Assembly: GCA_025201705.1 (NCBI GenBank)
Contig: MU617235.1
Location: forward strand, 1-18,332
DNA: 18,332 nucleotides
Source of the DNA: Dissophora ornata
Taxonomy: Eukaryota > Mortierellomycota > Mortierellomycetes > Mortierellales > Mortierellaceae
Direction of reading: 5' to 3'
A program made the translations under genes and the position numbers. Below, piece by piece: positions 8,484 through 18,021 of the stretch. How positions within the stretch are numbered: position 1 is the stretch's first letter; each line of letters begins with the position of its first letter. The notes below the pieces were generated by a model that was not told the origin of the DNA, searched no databases, and saw only the letters and a program-made list of their open reading frames with translations.

Positions 8484-10577
8484 TTACAGCATCCGTGCCG
8501 GCGCCGAGACCAACGGCAGGTCGTTGATGATCATCGAGTCGCAATCAGACGAGAAAAGGTTTCGACCGTTCCTGGGTCTCAATGGCATAACCTTGGTCGG
8601 AACCGCCAATACTGAAGTCTTGGGAACAAGGTTCAGCGGTGCAATCGCATTCTTCTTCAGCTGAAGACCCTTGACCTTTCCACTCGTCTCGACCACCGCC
8701 GTCTGGTCATGATGGGACTTCAATTGGAGCTGGAGTTGCTCATACTGGTGTTGAAGTTGCTGCTGCAACATCTGTTGCTTCTGATGGTTTAACAGCAACT
8801 GCTCAGGCGTCATCTGCGGGAGTTCTTGAGGCCCACGGGGCTTGTCGGGCTCGACAAAGCTCATCAGACCCTCAAAGCGTTCGATCCCCAGAATGTTGAG
8901 CTCATGCTCCAATTCCGCCAACTCTTGCCTCTTCTTCTCCTCCAACTCCTTCATCTCTCTCATCTTTTTCTCGTCCTCATTCTCAAACTCCTCTTTCAAA
9001 TCATACCCTCCGACATTGTCGTTCAGGTCCGGCACAGCGGCGTCATCCTCAATCTCCTCTTTGAGATCGTACCACTTGTTAAAGTCCTTGTGCGTCGGTT
9101 CGTACTCTTGGTGAGCGGGACCTTGGCAATCCAATGCGCGTTGTCGCTGCTGTCGCTGCAACAACTGGGCGTGGACGCGTCGGACACCGCGGGCACGGTC
9201 TTGATGCTCACCAACACTGCGGAGCAGACGGGCCTGCATGCGCCAATCCTCCTCCATATCAACACGTTGTTGGATCGTGAAATGGTCACGCTTCTGGAGC
9301 TCTGTGGCGGATTGGAGGGCAACGGCGGAGAGAAAGGTGCTGCGTCGGGCCTTTTTAGAGTCGACTGGAGCAGTTACGGGAGAGTTGGGAAGGGACATCA
9401 TCACGGGTAGGAGAACGTCGTCGGACTCGTCATGAGCATGGGAGTGGGGACAACCCTCGCGATGGTGGAATAAAGATGGCTCGTTTCCGGGCAGCACCAT
9501 ATCCTCTTCCTCATTCGCATCTTGGATGCAAGAGAGTCGTGGCTCTCGACCATGGACGGGGGGGTTGTGGCCACCGCGGCAGCGCGTGCTCTCACTGCTG
9601 GAGCGTCCGGCGTGAGTGGGGCCGGTGGCAACAATGGCCTTCAAGGGAAACTTTGCATTCTTGTGGTTAAAGATTAGCCACTCACGTTCGACGGGGGAGG
9701 CATCCGCAAGCCTGTAGGCAAGCTCTTCGTCCTCGACCATCTCCCACAGAGTCTTGACAGTTCGTGCATATTCCTGTGCCTATATTTATTTCATTGTCAG
9801 AAGCAGGGGGGTGGCGGGTTTTGTCAGGAACAGAGTCCAAAAATGTCAGAAATGGGAGGAGGGGAGTTTCATGCAAACTTGTGTTACCTTTGTCTCGGCG
9901 AAATTCACGGCCTCGGTGGAGGCACAGAGTTTGGCGAGTTTGCACTGAACCGGCTTCAATGCGTTTGGGGATTTGGCCGCCTGATGGTCCCGAACACAGG
10001 GCTGGGGCTGAGGCTGAGGCAGCGTGTGTGGCGTTTGCTCTGAGCTGGGTTGGACTCTCTTTGCCAGATAGTTCGAATTCCTGCTCAATTTGCGAGCAGG
10101 TGCCGCCAAGTCCGTGGCTGGCTCGCCTGTCCGGATTTGCGCAGGCAGAGAGTTGTGTGACCCAGTATGTTGACGATTATATCCAGTTGCGAATGGTTTC
10201 GTGGGGGGCTGCAACGACGATCGTCGATGCGGTGGGCTGGGGGTCAATGAAGTGGAAGATGCGGAACAGTGGTGGTGATGGTGATGGCAAACGTCATTGT
10301 CTTCACTGTGGATCCTCCTAGCCATTGCAGCTGATACGCCCATACAGGTGGTGGTCGCAGCACTGACCATGTCTGGGATTGGCTCATACTCTGGCTCGTC
10401 ATCTTCTGATTCTGAGGATCTCTCTTCTGGAGGGATGTATGGGATGAGTGTGGGCTGCGAGGAGTTTCGGGCGGGTGGGTACCCGATACCGGGAATGAAT
10501 GTGGGGGTGGGATCAGTGCTTCTCTTCTTGCCACGCCTTCTCTTGAACCACTCTTTTGCGTTAAGGAGATGCGCCAT
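8484..10577 (-). CDS. Uncharacterised protein with basic N-terminus, His6 tract and C-terminal coiled coil
   Basis: I do not recognise the family. Exon 1 is 10577-9888 and exon 2 is 9779-8484, giving 661 aa. The 108-nt intron has donor GTAACA, acceptor ATATAG and a CTGAC branch-point match about 20 nt before the acceptor; the join is phase 0 (NFAETK|AQEYARTV). The start, MAHLLNAKEW, has G at -3 and +4. Residues 10-20 (WFKRRRGKKRS) look like a nuclear localisation signal. Residues 45-70 are acidic and Pro-rich. C97-(H)6-C104 is a hexahistidine run flanked by cysteines. The most structured part is about 231-275 (TLWEMVEDEELAYRLAD, VEREWLIFNHKNAKFP). YDLKEE occurs twice, at about 467 and 489. 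Residues 500-583 form a charged, then Gln-rich coiled coil. The repeats and disorder suggest a regulatory or scaffold protein, but no function can be assigned. The frame continues upstream to 10853 without a domain, so that part is treated as leader. Confidence 0.75.
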
Positions 10578-11304
10578 GTCGGTGTTTGTGAGGTTGGGGA
10601 AAATGTGTGTGGACGATGGAGAGTGTTGCACAGATAGTGTGAAGTTTTTGTTGGTGCAGCAGGCGAGGTGCGTGAGAGATGTGAGGAATGTGCAAGGGAT
10701 GGGAGGGGTGGGGAACCAGAGGGGTTGCGGTATTAGTGAAGGGGGTATATGGTGCTGGAGGATGAAGGATGGTTTTTTTTTTACAAGCGGGGAATGCAGC
10801 AGCGTTGCTGTAGAAAGATAGAGGACAGAAACAAAAGTGAGAAAGCGTCCCAATGCGAAGTGGGTGTCTATTTATGTGTCTCCCCCCCATACATGGGATG
10901 GGAATGCACACCACCCGCGTACATTTGTGCGCTCTATTGCTCTCAGTCTGGCACACAATCGGGGGTATCGGCGACATTGTCGTGGAGGACCCTTTGACAC
11001 CGAGTCGGAGAGACAAGACGACATAACACGCTCCTGTCTGACAAACCACGGGCCATGCATGCGACTAAGTTACACGCCCCTCCCTCTTGTTCTCTTATTT
11101 GTTTCGATCACAAACAAAAAATAGGTTTGCTTACTGTATCTGTGCCTGCTCTCAATGCCCTGCTTAGAACATCCAGCTCCTTGATTCCCGTATTGTTTAC
11201 CTCTTGTTCTTCAGTTGGGTAACACGCCTCCTTGGCTCTTTTTTCAGAGTACGCCATACCACTCAATCATGGGACCACATATTGGTCATGATTACTCGAT
11301 TATA

Positions 11305-11306
<2 letters not shown>

Positions 11307-11399
<93 letters not shown>
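11307..11399 (+). repeat. Homopolymer run of 93 T (poly-A on the minus strand)
   Basis: An uninterrupted run of T, flanked by GATTATACC on the left and GGCGGTACC on the right. It could be slippage-expanded DNA, the poly(A) tail of a reverse-transcribed insertion in minus orientation (body to the right), or a sequencing or assembly error. I found no clear target-site duplication nearby. Confidence 0.95.
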
Positions 11400-11400
<1 letters not shown>

Positions 11401-12053
11401 GCGGTACCTGTGCGTGCCTTGTCCCTGGTCGTCTATGACAATGTGAATCACAATGTTTTTCGTTCTTTCTCAGATACCCACAACACAACCCGCAGTGTCA
11501 GACAACGGGCAAGGGTTCATGTGCTGTACGACGCGGTCGTAGCAATTGAAACTAAAACCCGGACAGGCGAGATTCGACCCTAGAACAAAACTTGTTACCC
11601 GTTCCCCCTCCTCGTCCCCCCTCCTCTGTTGACAGAAAGGCACATGTGCTCTCTATGCGTGTGCTCGGCGCTATCTCGAACAAAAAAATAAAGCCCCGTT
11701 TCCCGGTTGTAGTCCACCGAACTCTTGGAAGACAAGTAGACATTCAGGTCATCCCAGAGAAAAGAAAACGGAGGGAAAACCGAACCCAAACATACGCGGA
11801 GTAGCAAGGTTGAGGAACCAAAAGAATCCAATTTTTGAACACCAAGGAACAAGACTTGCATGTACAACATGCGTCACTGGCGGGCAGTAAAAAAAAGAAA
11901 AGAAATAACCAATAAATTGTCGATTGTATGCAGGGGAACGGGAGGGGGACGAAAATGACGAACAGAGGCATGTTAGCAGAAAGAACAGAAGAATTGGCTG
12001 CTTGTCATTTTTATGGAATGTGCAGTACACTCCCGCCTCCCTCGTTGCTCACC

Positions 12054-12071
12054 AAAAAAAAAAAAAAAAAA
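12054..12071 (+). repeat. A18 homopolymer
   Basis: Eighteen consecutive A, about 25 bp left of the CA/CT microsatellite. Confidence 0.9.
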
Positions 12072-12087
12072 TGGCGATCAATCACAT

Positions 12088-12118
12088 CACACACACTCTC
12101 TCTCTCTCTCTTTCTCTC
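12088..12118 (+). repeat. Compound (CA)n(CT)n microsatellite
   Basis: A short CA run passes directly into CT dinucleotides (12096-12110), followed by a TTTCTCTC remnant. Confidence 0.85.
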
Positions 12119-12244
12119 GCTTACCCACCCACATTCCAGTGTCCATAGTTCTATTTTCTTCCACGCATGGCGTAGCATATCATATTTACGCTTCGTGCAG
12201 CCAGACTGCGTGCATAACGCTAAATTGCCCACCTACCAGACAAA

Positions 12245-12275
12245 CAGACAGACGGATAGACAGACAGACAGACAT
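12245..12275 (+). repeat. (GACA)n tetranucleotide microsatellite
   Basis: CAGA/GACA units repeat through the interval with one GGAT interruption around 12254-12257. Confidence 0.85.
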
Positions 12276-12500
12276 ACCCACAAGGCAGACAACATAGACA
12301 AACGAACAACAAAGGTCGACATGCATCCATACCGCACTTGACACGCCGACCGGGAGCTGCTCAGCTCAATTGGGTTCCACCCTGTCTCTGTGTGACCCTT
12401 CTACGAAATTGAAAAAAATAGAAAAAATAGAAACATGAAACGCGTCCGCCACCCGCGAACAATTTATCTCTTCCTCCTCAAACATGATATATGTAGACTA

Positions 12501-12520
12501 CTGCACTGCACTGCACTGCA
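12501..12520 (+). repeat. (CTGCA)4 pentanucleotide repeat
   Basis: Four perfect tandem CTGCA units. CTGCA is nearly self-complementary (TGCA core), so the array can fold on itself. Confidence 0.85.
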
Positions 12521-13075
12521 TTTGGGAAGGCGGGAAGAGGGGGGGGGGAAGACATGTAGGAGAAGGCAAACAGCCCCCAGCTCACTCATCGACAAACCTC
12601 TAATTGCATCTCCCTCTCTTATTGCGCCATGCGATTGAGAAAGTAACAGATAATATTAGAAATTACCCGACTCTGAAAGTCGAATGTGATACGAAGTGAG
12701 CCAGGACAACGAATACAGGTTTCGAGGCATGGATATGACCCTTGACCCATGCCCTGAGTACGGGACATGGGACCCTTTTTTGTTCTTATTCTCATTGTCC
12801 GAGAAAGAATAAAGGCGAGTCGGGTCCAGCACAATACCTAACGCCGCATCTTGGCCGCCTCGTCAACGTTGAAAGAAGATACAGAATGACTCAATAAGTC
12901 GATTTTGTCGGATTCATTCCATTTGCCCTTGCAGCAAGCAACCGTCCTTCCCTCTCTGCCGTATTTCCATAAGCACACCATAGGAAAGTACAGGCGGTCG
13001 ATCGATTGACCATCCCATGATCGCGCCTATTGTCCAAATGTACATGGACATACTGCATGTGCCATTTCCCGAGCA

Positions 13076-13081
13076 TTTATT
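13076..13081 (-). promoter_or_regulatory. Candidate poly(A) signal for the PUF gene
   Basis: The minus strand reads AATAAA about 213 nt after the PUF stop codon. It lies downstream of the three UGUANAUA sites, which would therefore be in the mature 3' UTR. Confidence 0.45.
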
Positions 13082-13123
13082 TCTTTTACCGCGTATGCAC
13101 ATGTTCGCTTTTTCCCGCTTTTC

Positions 13124-13150
13124 ATTCAACATTTCAACATTTCAACATTG
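13124..13150 (+). repeat. Three tandem ATTTCAAC-type units
   Basis: ATTCAAC, ATTTCAAC and ATTTCAAC follow one another, within the presumed 3' UTR of the PUF gene (on the opposite strand). Confidence 0.8.
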
Positions 13151-13166
13151 GCGATCACTGTCATAT

Positions 13167-13227
13167 TATTTACATCGTGTGCTTACTATTCCCGTTTGTT
13201 CTGCTCTCATATTTACAGCTATATACA
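13167..13227 (-). promoter_or_regulatory. Cluster of three Pumilio response elements in the PUF gene 3' UTR
   Basis: In mRNA order the minus strand has UGUAUAUA at 13227-13220, UGUAAAUA at 13217-13210 (2 nt later) and UGUAAAUA at 13174-13167. All are exact UGUANAUA matches starting 67 nt after the stop codon at 13294-13296. A manual scan of the whole window found only three other exact matches on the two strands together. The protein encoded by this same transcript has the eight repeat triplets that read UGUANAUA, so feedback on its own mRNA is a direct prediction. A one-mismatch site, UGUACAUU, lies further downstream near 13036-13043. Confidence 0.7.
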
Positions 13228-13293
13228 AGCGTCTATCCTTCCACCTTCTCTCATCCTTAATTCTCCCCTAAGCCTCGGCTTTCGATCTCTCCA

Positions 13294-16200
13294 TCATCGC
13301 TGAGGTTGTTGGCATTGCAGTTCCGCGGCCGGCGTTGTGGGCGTAGATGCCACCACGGGTGATCCAGGCACAGGAGTAATCACTCCAATAGACATAGTAG
13401 GAGAGGCAGCGAAACTGTCCATAGTCGAGCGCGGCCATTGTGCTGCCATCAACTTCTCAACCTCTATTATATCAGCATCGTGCAAAAAAAAAATAAATGA
13501 AAGAACATGTCAATTTCATATATCTCCATGGGTCGAGAATATAACCAAAGCGATCGATCAAAGGGAAGGACTTACTCGAAATAAGATGTTTGCCGTAGGT
13601 GTACTTCTTCAACGACTGTAGATGCGGCTTGATCCTTGCTACCAGCACATCCCTCTGCTCTCCATCCACAACATCAAGCATTTTCTGGACCACATAGTTC
13701 GCGAATTGGTCCTTCATCATCAGTACCAAAGGAGCGGTACCATCAGGCTTGACCACAATCACCTCCTCAATTAGCTTCTGGCGCTCAGACTTGGATCCAA
13801 ACGCAACACATTTTTCCACCACGTTGCTGGCAAACTTGTGCTTGCTGAGTGGAAGAACCTGACCCATGACCTGAGATATCACAAAGGACTTCTCGGACGA
13901 CTTGCCACGTTCGAGAATGTGCTGAACCACGTAATTGCCGTACTGGTCCTGCACAAGGCTAGGGATGAACCGATGCAATTCCTCCATTAGTGGCTATAAA
14001 GAAACAAGAAAAATGTTAAAATGACAAAAGGGAACCACAAGGCCTTTCGAGAACGACAAGTTTTAGGTGCTTGAGCACTTGGACACTTACAGTCTTAGTG
14101 TCAGCGCAGTGCTCAAACATGCGCTGAATAACACGGCATCCGTAAGGATGCGTCGCAAGTGAATACACCTGCCCTGAAAAGGCGCTCATAATGAACTGGA
14201 TATGTTCCGCAGGAATGCACTCAATCGCCTTCTGAATCACATGGTTTCCGTTCTGGTCCTTGACGCACTTGAGTACATGTCCCTCTAGCTCCTTGACCAA
14301 GATCGTCTGCTGATCACTCAACACATGCTCCAGGGCCTTTTGCACAACGCGACATCCGTACATCTGCAATGCCAGCGACAAGACATGCCCTTCCATTTGC
14401 TTTGCAAGCATGGTCTTGTGTTCCAGGGACCCATGCTCAAAGAACTTTTGTATCACATAGTTGCCAAAGACATCTGTCATGAGTTGCAATGCACATGGCT
14501 GAATCTCGTCAAAGATCATGACCTTCTCCTCCTCGGTCGCAATCTCGAGCTTTTGCTGGATGAACCGGGACCCGTGTTGGTCACTGCTAAATTCAACTAC
14601 ACTCCCCGCAATGTCCTACAATAATATGATGATTGCAGTAAGCTCACTTATCCACTTATCCACTTATCCATAGAAATGCACTAGGAACGAGCAATTTAGC
14701 ACATTAGGCAAGGAAGATTGTTGTGTTACCTTGAGCTCAAATTTCCTGTTGCTCTTGTTATTCCTAAACTCTTCCAGTAGTGGACTACGAGTCCCATGCG
14801 CGGCATCGTTCTCTGAATCCTTATCCTCGTCCACTTGCTGATGCTGAGTTCTCTGCGAGCTGTGTGGTGTGTGGACTCCAGGGCGAGAACTGCCTGAGTC
14901 CGACTCACAGCCGGACCCAGTATGGTCATGACTATTCCTGAATGGTGACGCGTGCTGGTGCTTGGGGGAAGAGACATGCGAGGGTTGGCTCTGGTGGCTA
15001 TGTGGATGCTTTCCACGACTCTGCTTAGGCTGCGCTGACTTTTGCGCTTGAGGGCTATGAAGGTGCTGCTGAAGAACATGCTGTTGTTGTTGTATCTGCT
15101 GGTGTTGTTGGTGTTGATGTTGATGTTGATGTTGTGGTTGCTGATGGTGATGTTGTTGATGACGATAATGTTGTTGTTGCTGCTGTTGTTGCTGTTGCCG
15201 TTGCCGGAGTTGTTGCTGCTGCTGTTGTTGCTGTTGTTGCTGTTGCTGTCTCATGAACATCAGCTGCTGTTGCTGTACCAAGATCTGCTGCGACTGAATC
15301 CTCATTTTCTTCTCCGCAGCAGTATTCATGGCGCAGGCAGAGGCCGCAGTGGCAGGGCTCATCTCTGAGGGTCTAAAACTGTTTCCTGAATAGCCCTGTC
15401 CTGTAGAATTCAACGATCCATACGCATCCGCAGTGGGTGAATATGGCGTTTGCCGTTGCTGCTGCAGTTGAACAAATGCAGCTTTTTGGTATTCAAGTGC
15501 TGGACTCTGTGCCAGACTCGGTTGCATACGCCATGGGTCATAGGCCAGATCGTTAGCACGGAAGCCAAGGGATGCTTCGTCATGTCCCGCCATTATATTG
15601 TACAGATCTGTGAATGATGCACAAGGCTTTAATGTTAGAGACACATATGCCAATTTGCATCAAAAGCGATAATGTACTTGACGTGAATGATAACACATAC
15701 CTGTCTGCGCTGGAGTGAGGTGTTCCCTAGAACCTTGGAGATCATGCTGTCCAGGCACGGGCATGAGCTCGTATCCAAACTGTGGGTTAACAAGTCTTGG
15801 ATCCTTGAGCATGCCCTGGCTGTCAAAGTAAGGTGAATGCGCTGTGACAGGCGTGTGCGATCCACTGAGATGATGGCGGACTTGGGAATGCTGCTGTAGA
15901 TGTTGCTGTTGCTGCATCTGTTGGTGCTGCGGCCGAATTCGAGGAAAGTTGAGTTGCTGTTGATTCAAGTGATACTGTTGTCGCCACAGGTTAGCCTGCT
16001 GGAACGCCAAATCGTCACTCTACACCGAGACAGAGAGAGAGAGAGATGCAGCGTGATGAGGTTGGGCTATGACATCGGTTAAAAATAAAACCGGCAATAA
16101 TCCTGTTTGGACTTACTGTGCCTCCAAGTTGCATGCTACGCATGCCAAGCTCCAATTCGGTTTGACCGTTGTCCATTGCGCTGCTATCTTTGGTGTATGT

Positions 16201-16986
16201 CGCTGAGGACACTGCGATGCCAGGAAAGGCTGGGTGTCCTTGAATTGGAGGAGTGGATGATGATCTCTGGGGTGGTGCAAACTTGGTTTGCATCAAAGGC
16301 GATTTAGCGCCAAACATGGCCGCCGGGATCCGCTCGTCCTCATATGTATCCAGCGCAGCATTCAACACTGATTCCAACTGCGACAGTCCGTCGTCCATCA
16401 AATCCGAGTGCAAGTCATTGTCCAAGCCATTCTGCTGAGGTCTCAATGGCAACTGCAGCTGCTCATCATCAAACCTATCGGAGAGTGATTCTAGTATTTC
16501 GTGTCGCAGGGTCGAGGGAGTTGATACAGGCGACCGCATCGATTGGCTGTGTGATCTCGGTGATTGTGGTGCAACCCGAGCATCCTGGAGGATTGATGAA
16601 ACCATGAAACGCTTGGTGCCGCCACGGTTGTTGTAGTTTGAGAGATTATCCGAGGACTCGGACCGGAGAGGCCCTGGTGGCGTGAGAGGCGATTCGAATC
16701 CAGAGTTGTTGCCAAAGTTACTGAACCATGTCTCTTGGGGGTGGGTGATGTGCGAGTTATGGGTGGGTTGCAACTGGTTCGGAGGAGCTGAGCTAGACCG
16801 GGAGATATTTAGACCATTGCCGGACCCGAAGCCGCCAAAGTCGCCTAGCTCGCCCTGCAGCAGACTGGCCTGATGCTAAGAAGTTTGTTTTGCGTGAGCA
16901 TGGCCATCGTGCAGGTTAACACAGATTGGTGTAAATGCATGTGTGGGGTCAAGGAATCGCTGCTATACCTGTCTGTGCTGGTTCAT
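13294..16986 (-). CDS. Pumilio/PUF family sequence-specific RNA-binding protein
   Basis: Exons are 16986-16969, 16875-16117, 16019-15701, 15607-14730, 14615-14091, 13993-13576 and 13463-13294, giving 1028 aa; the six introns are 93-114 nt and every join keeps frame. Residues 1-640 are disordered. A Gln/His-rich tract spans about 472-548. The Pumilio homology domain, about 639-980, starts [17 protein letters not shown]. Its repeats 1-8 show SRFIQ, NYVIQ, CRVVQ, NHVIQ, CRVIQ, NYVVQ, SNVVE and NYVVQ, and it ends YGKHLISKVEKL across the last intron. These triplets equal the animal Pumilio code for UGUANAUA. PUF proteins bind 3' UTRs in the cytoplasm and recruit CCR4-NOT deadenylase to repress mRNAs; this is family knowledge. 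The 5' end is uncertain: the first ATG used has a weak context, and the frame stays open to an acceptor (CCCTAG) at 17035, adding 16 residues (LFPSTLLHHP onwards). A further upstream exon is therefore likely. Confidence 0.93.
14646..14669 (+). repeat. Three perfect tandem ACTTATCC units inside a PUF intron
   Basis: Within the intron 14729-14616. On the sense strand the unit is GGATAAGT, so it contains GATAAG three times. A binding role is possible but unsupported. Confidence 0.85.
15060..15290 (-). repeat. CAG/CAA-rich tract encoding Gln/His low complexity in PUF
   Basis: It encodes runs of 13 and 9 Gln, with His-Gln alternations (HQHQHQHQ) and short His runs. Mixed CAA and CAG codons make strand slippage less likely than in a pure repeat. 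Gln-rich N-termini are typical of Pumilio proteins. Confidence 0.9.
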
Positions 16987-17257
16987 AGGTGATTGCGCTG
17001 GCAGTGGGTGATGCAGAAGCGTGGATGGAAAGAGCTAGGGAAGAGAGGGATGCGACGGATCATTGATGACATGGGTCATGATCTCTCTTTTTTTTTGTTT
17101 TTTCGATGACGACCTGCGAACTCTAATATTGAATACTACCGGATCCAGGCCGTTGTGGGGGGAAATCAACAGTCGAAGACAAGGACACAAGGACGCAGCT
17201 GCGCGCCCTTTCTCATTGCATGCAGCCCGCCCTTTTCTGATTGTCGTTCATGTTCAG

Positions 17258-17330
17258 CCATCCCATGCGATCCATGCCATCCATTGACATGCATGACATT
17301 CACGACATCCATGGCATCCATGACATCCGT
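17258..17330 (-). repeat. Degenerate ATGGATGYC repeat, dense in ATG codons
   Basis: On the PUF sense strand 13 ATG triplets fall between 17326 and 17259, in more than one frame, within imperfect copies of ATGGATGTC/ATGGCATGG. If transcribed as PUF leader, this would be a block of upstream starts. A frame through it (17477-17166) runs to a TGA without recognisable domains. Confidence 0.6.
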
Positions 17331-17931
17331 ACCTTCACCCAATCTGTACACGGCACCGTCCACCTTATTTGCCCCGCTTTCTGCAGGTGACCCAACGGGA
17401 CAATCAATGCCCCGTGCACACAGCAGCATTTTTCCCACAGAAACGTATACATTGGCCTCGACAGCGATTGGTTCCATGCCTTTGCCGCGTTTCTTTTTTT
17501 TTTTTTAGCACATCCCAGGCACAAATATCCGTCTGGCATAAGTATGCGTCATGTGCGCTATTTATTTTATGCTCTCTCGCTTCTGCGAAATGAAAAGGGA
17601 ACACGTATTGCACTGTAAATCGCTGCGCTGTAGTGCTTGCGCGTGTAGGTCGCTTTGGGGTTGGGGTCTGCTGTTGTTCCTGTCAGCTGTGCCAGAACGC
17701 GTGAGCCAGCGCAGGTCAGCTGTGGAACAGAAACAAAGAAACGAGCTACAAGTCCATCTTGTAATGGCACGGACAGGTCCCTTGGGCCTGCCTTCTCTCT
17801 CAAATAGTAGGCAAGGTGTCTGCCACACAGCAGAGGTGCTTCAGACGAGCAGGTGGCCGTAATCAGCACCAGTGGACATTCCTGCCAAAGGACCTAAACG
17901 TGGTTGCCGATACGCGACTCAAAGTCTAGGG

Positions 17932-17939
17932 TCACGTGA
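17932..17939. promoter_or_regulatory. TCACGTGA E-box palindrome
   Basis: A perfect 8-bp palindrome of the type bound by bHLH factors such as yeast Cbf1/Pho4. It lies about 950 bp upstream of the PUF start and about 85 bp left of the retroelement-like frame. Confidence 0.4.
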
Positions 17940-18021
17940 GTACCGGCTAAATAAAAAAGAGGAAAAGGAAAAAAAGTGCGCATCATCACCTTCATCACCC
18001 AGGGGTCAGGCAGAGACACAC

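Larger units (their letters stand above)
10578..13293. other. 2.7-kb gene-free region: promoter of the unknown gene, repeats, 3' UTR of the PUF gene
   Basis: The part near 10578-10870 is the presumed leader and promoter of the unknown gene and is pyrimidine-rich on its sense strand. The centre holds a 93-nt T run, an 18-nt A run at 12054-12071, and CT, GACA and CTGCA microsatellites, listed separately. A G10 run lies at 12539-12548. The right part, about 13076-13293, is the presumed 3' UTR of the PUF gene. All open frames here read through simple repeats or lack domain-like composition. I looked for a tRNA B box on both strands and found no stem-compatible one. Confidence 0.6.
17035..18021. 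other. Region upstream of the PUF gene; 5' exon(s) or leader unresolved
   Basis: About 990 bases with no securely defined gene. On the minus strand an acceptor-like CCCTAG at 17037-17035 and a donor-like CCG|GTAGTA near 17120-17140 could bound an intron. The frame before that donor reads ISPHNGLDP in phase with LFPSTLLHH, but it meets TGA stops within about 100 nt without an ATG, so no exon could be closed. A T-run lies near 17494-17506. Frames at 17551-17869 on either strand show no family features. Confidence 0.45.

Noticed and set aside
10578..10853. N-terminal extension of the unknown protein to an upstream ATG at 10853.
   Set aside because: The extra residues are Pro/Ser/Leu-rich translation of a pyrimidine-rich leader; MAHLLNAKEW has the better start context and coding character.
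11204..11583. Open frames encoding long poly-Phe or poly-Lys.
   Set aside because: They are read-throughs of the 93-T homopolymer.
11560..11590. GATTCGACCC resembling a tRNA B box (T-arm).
   Set aside because: The bases on either side of the TTCGACC loop do not pair as a 5-bp T stem, and no A box or acceptor stem was found at the right distance.
11928..12341. 137-codon plus-strand frame.
   Set aside because: It consists of translated A18, CT and GACA repeats and has no independent support.
17166..17477. 103-codon minus-strand frame over the ATG repeat as a separate gene.
   Set aside because: Low-complexity repeat content, no domain and no splice-compatible end joining it to PUF.
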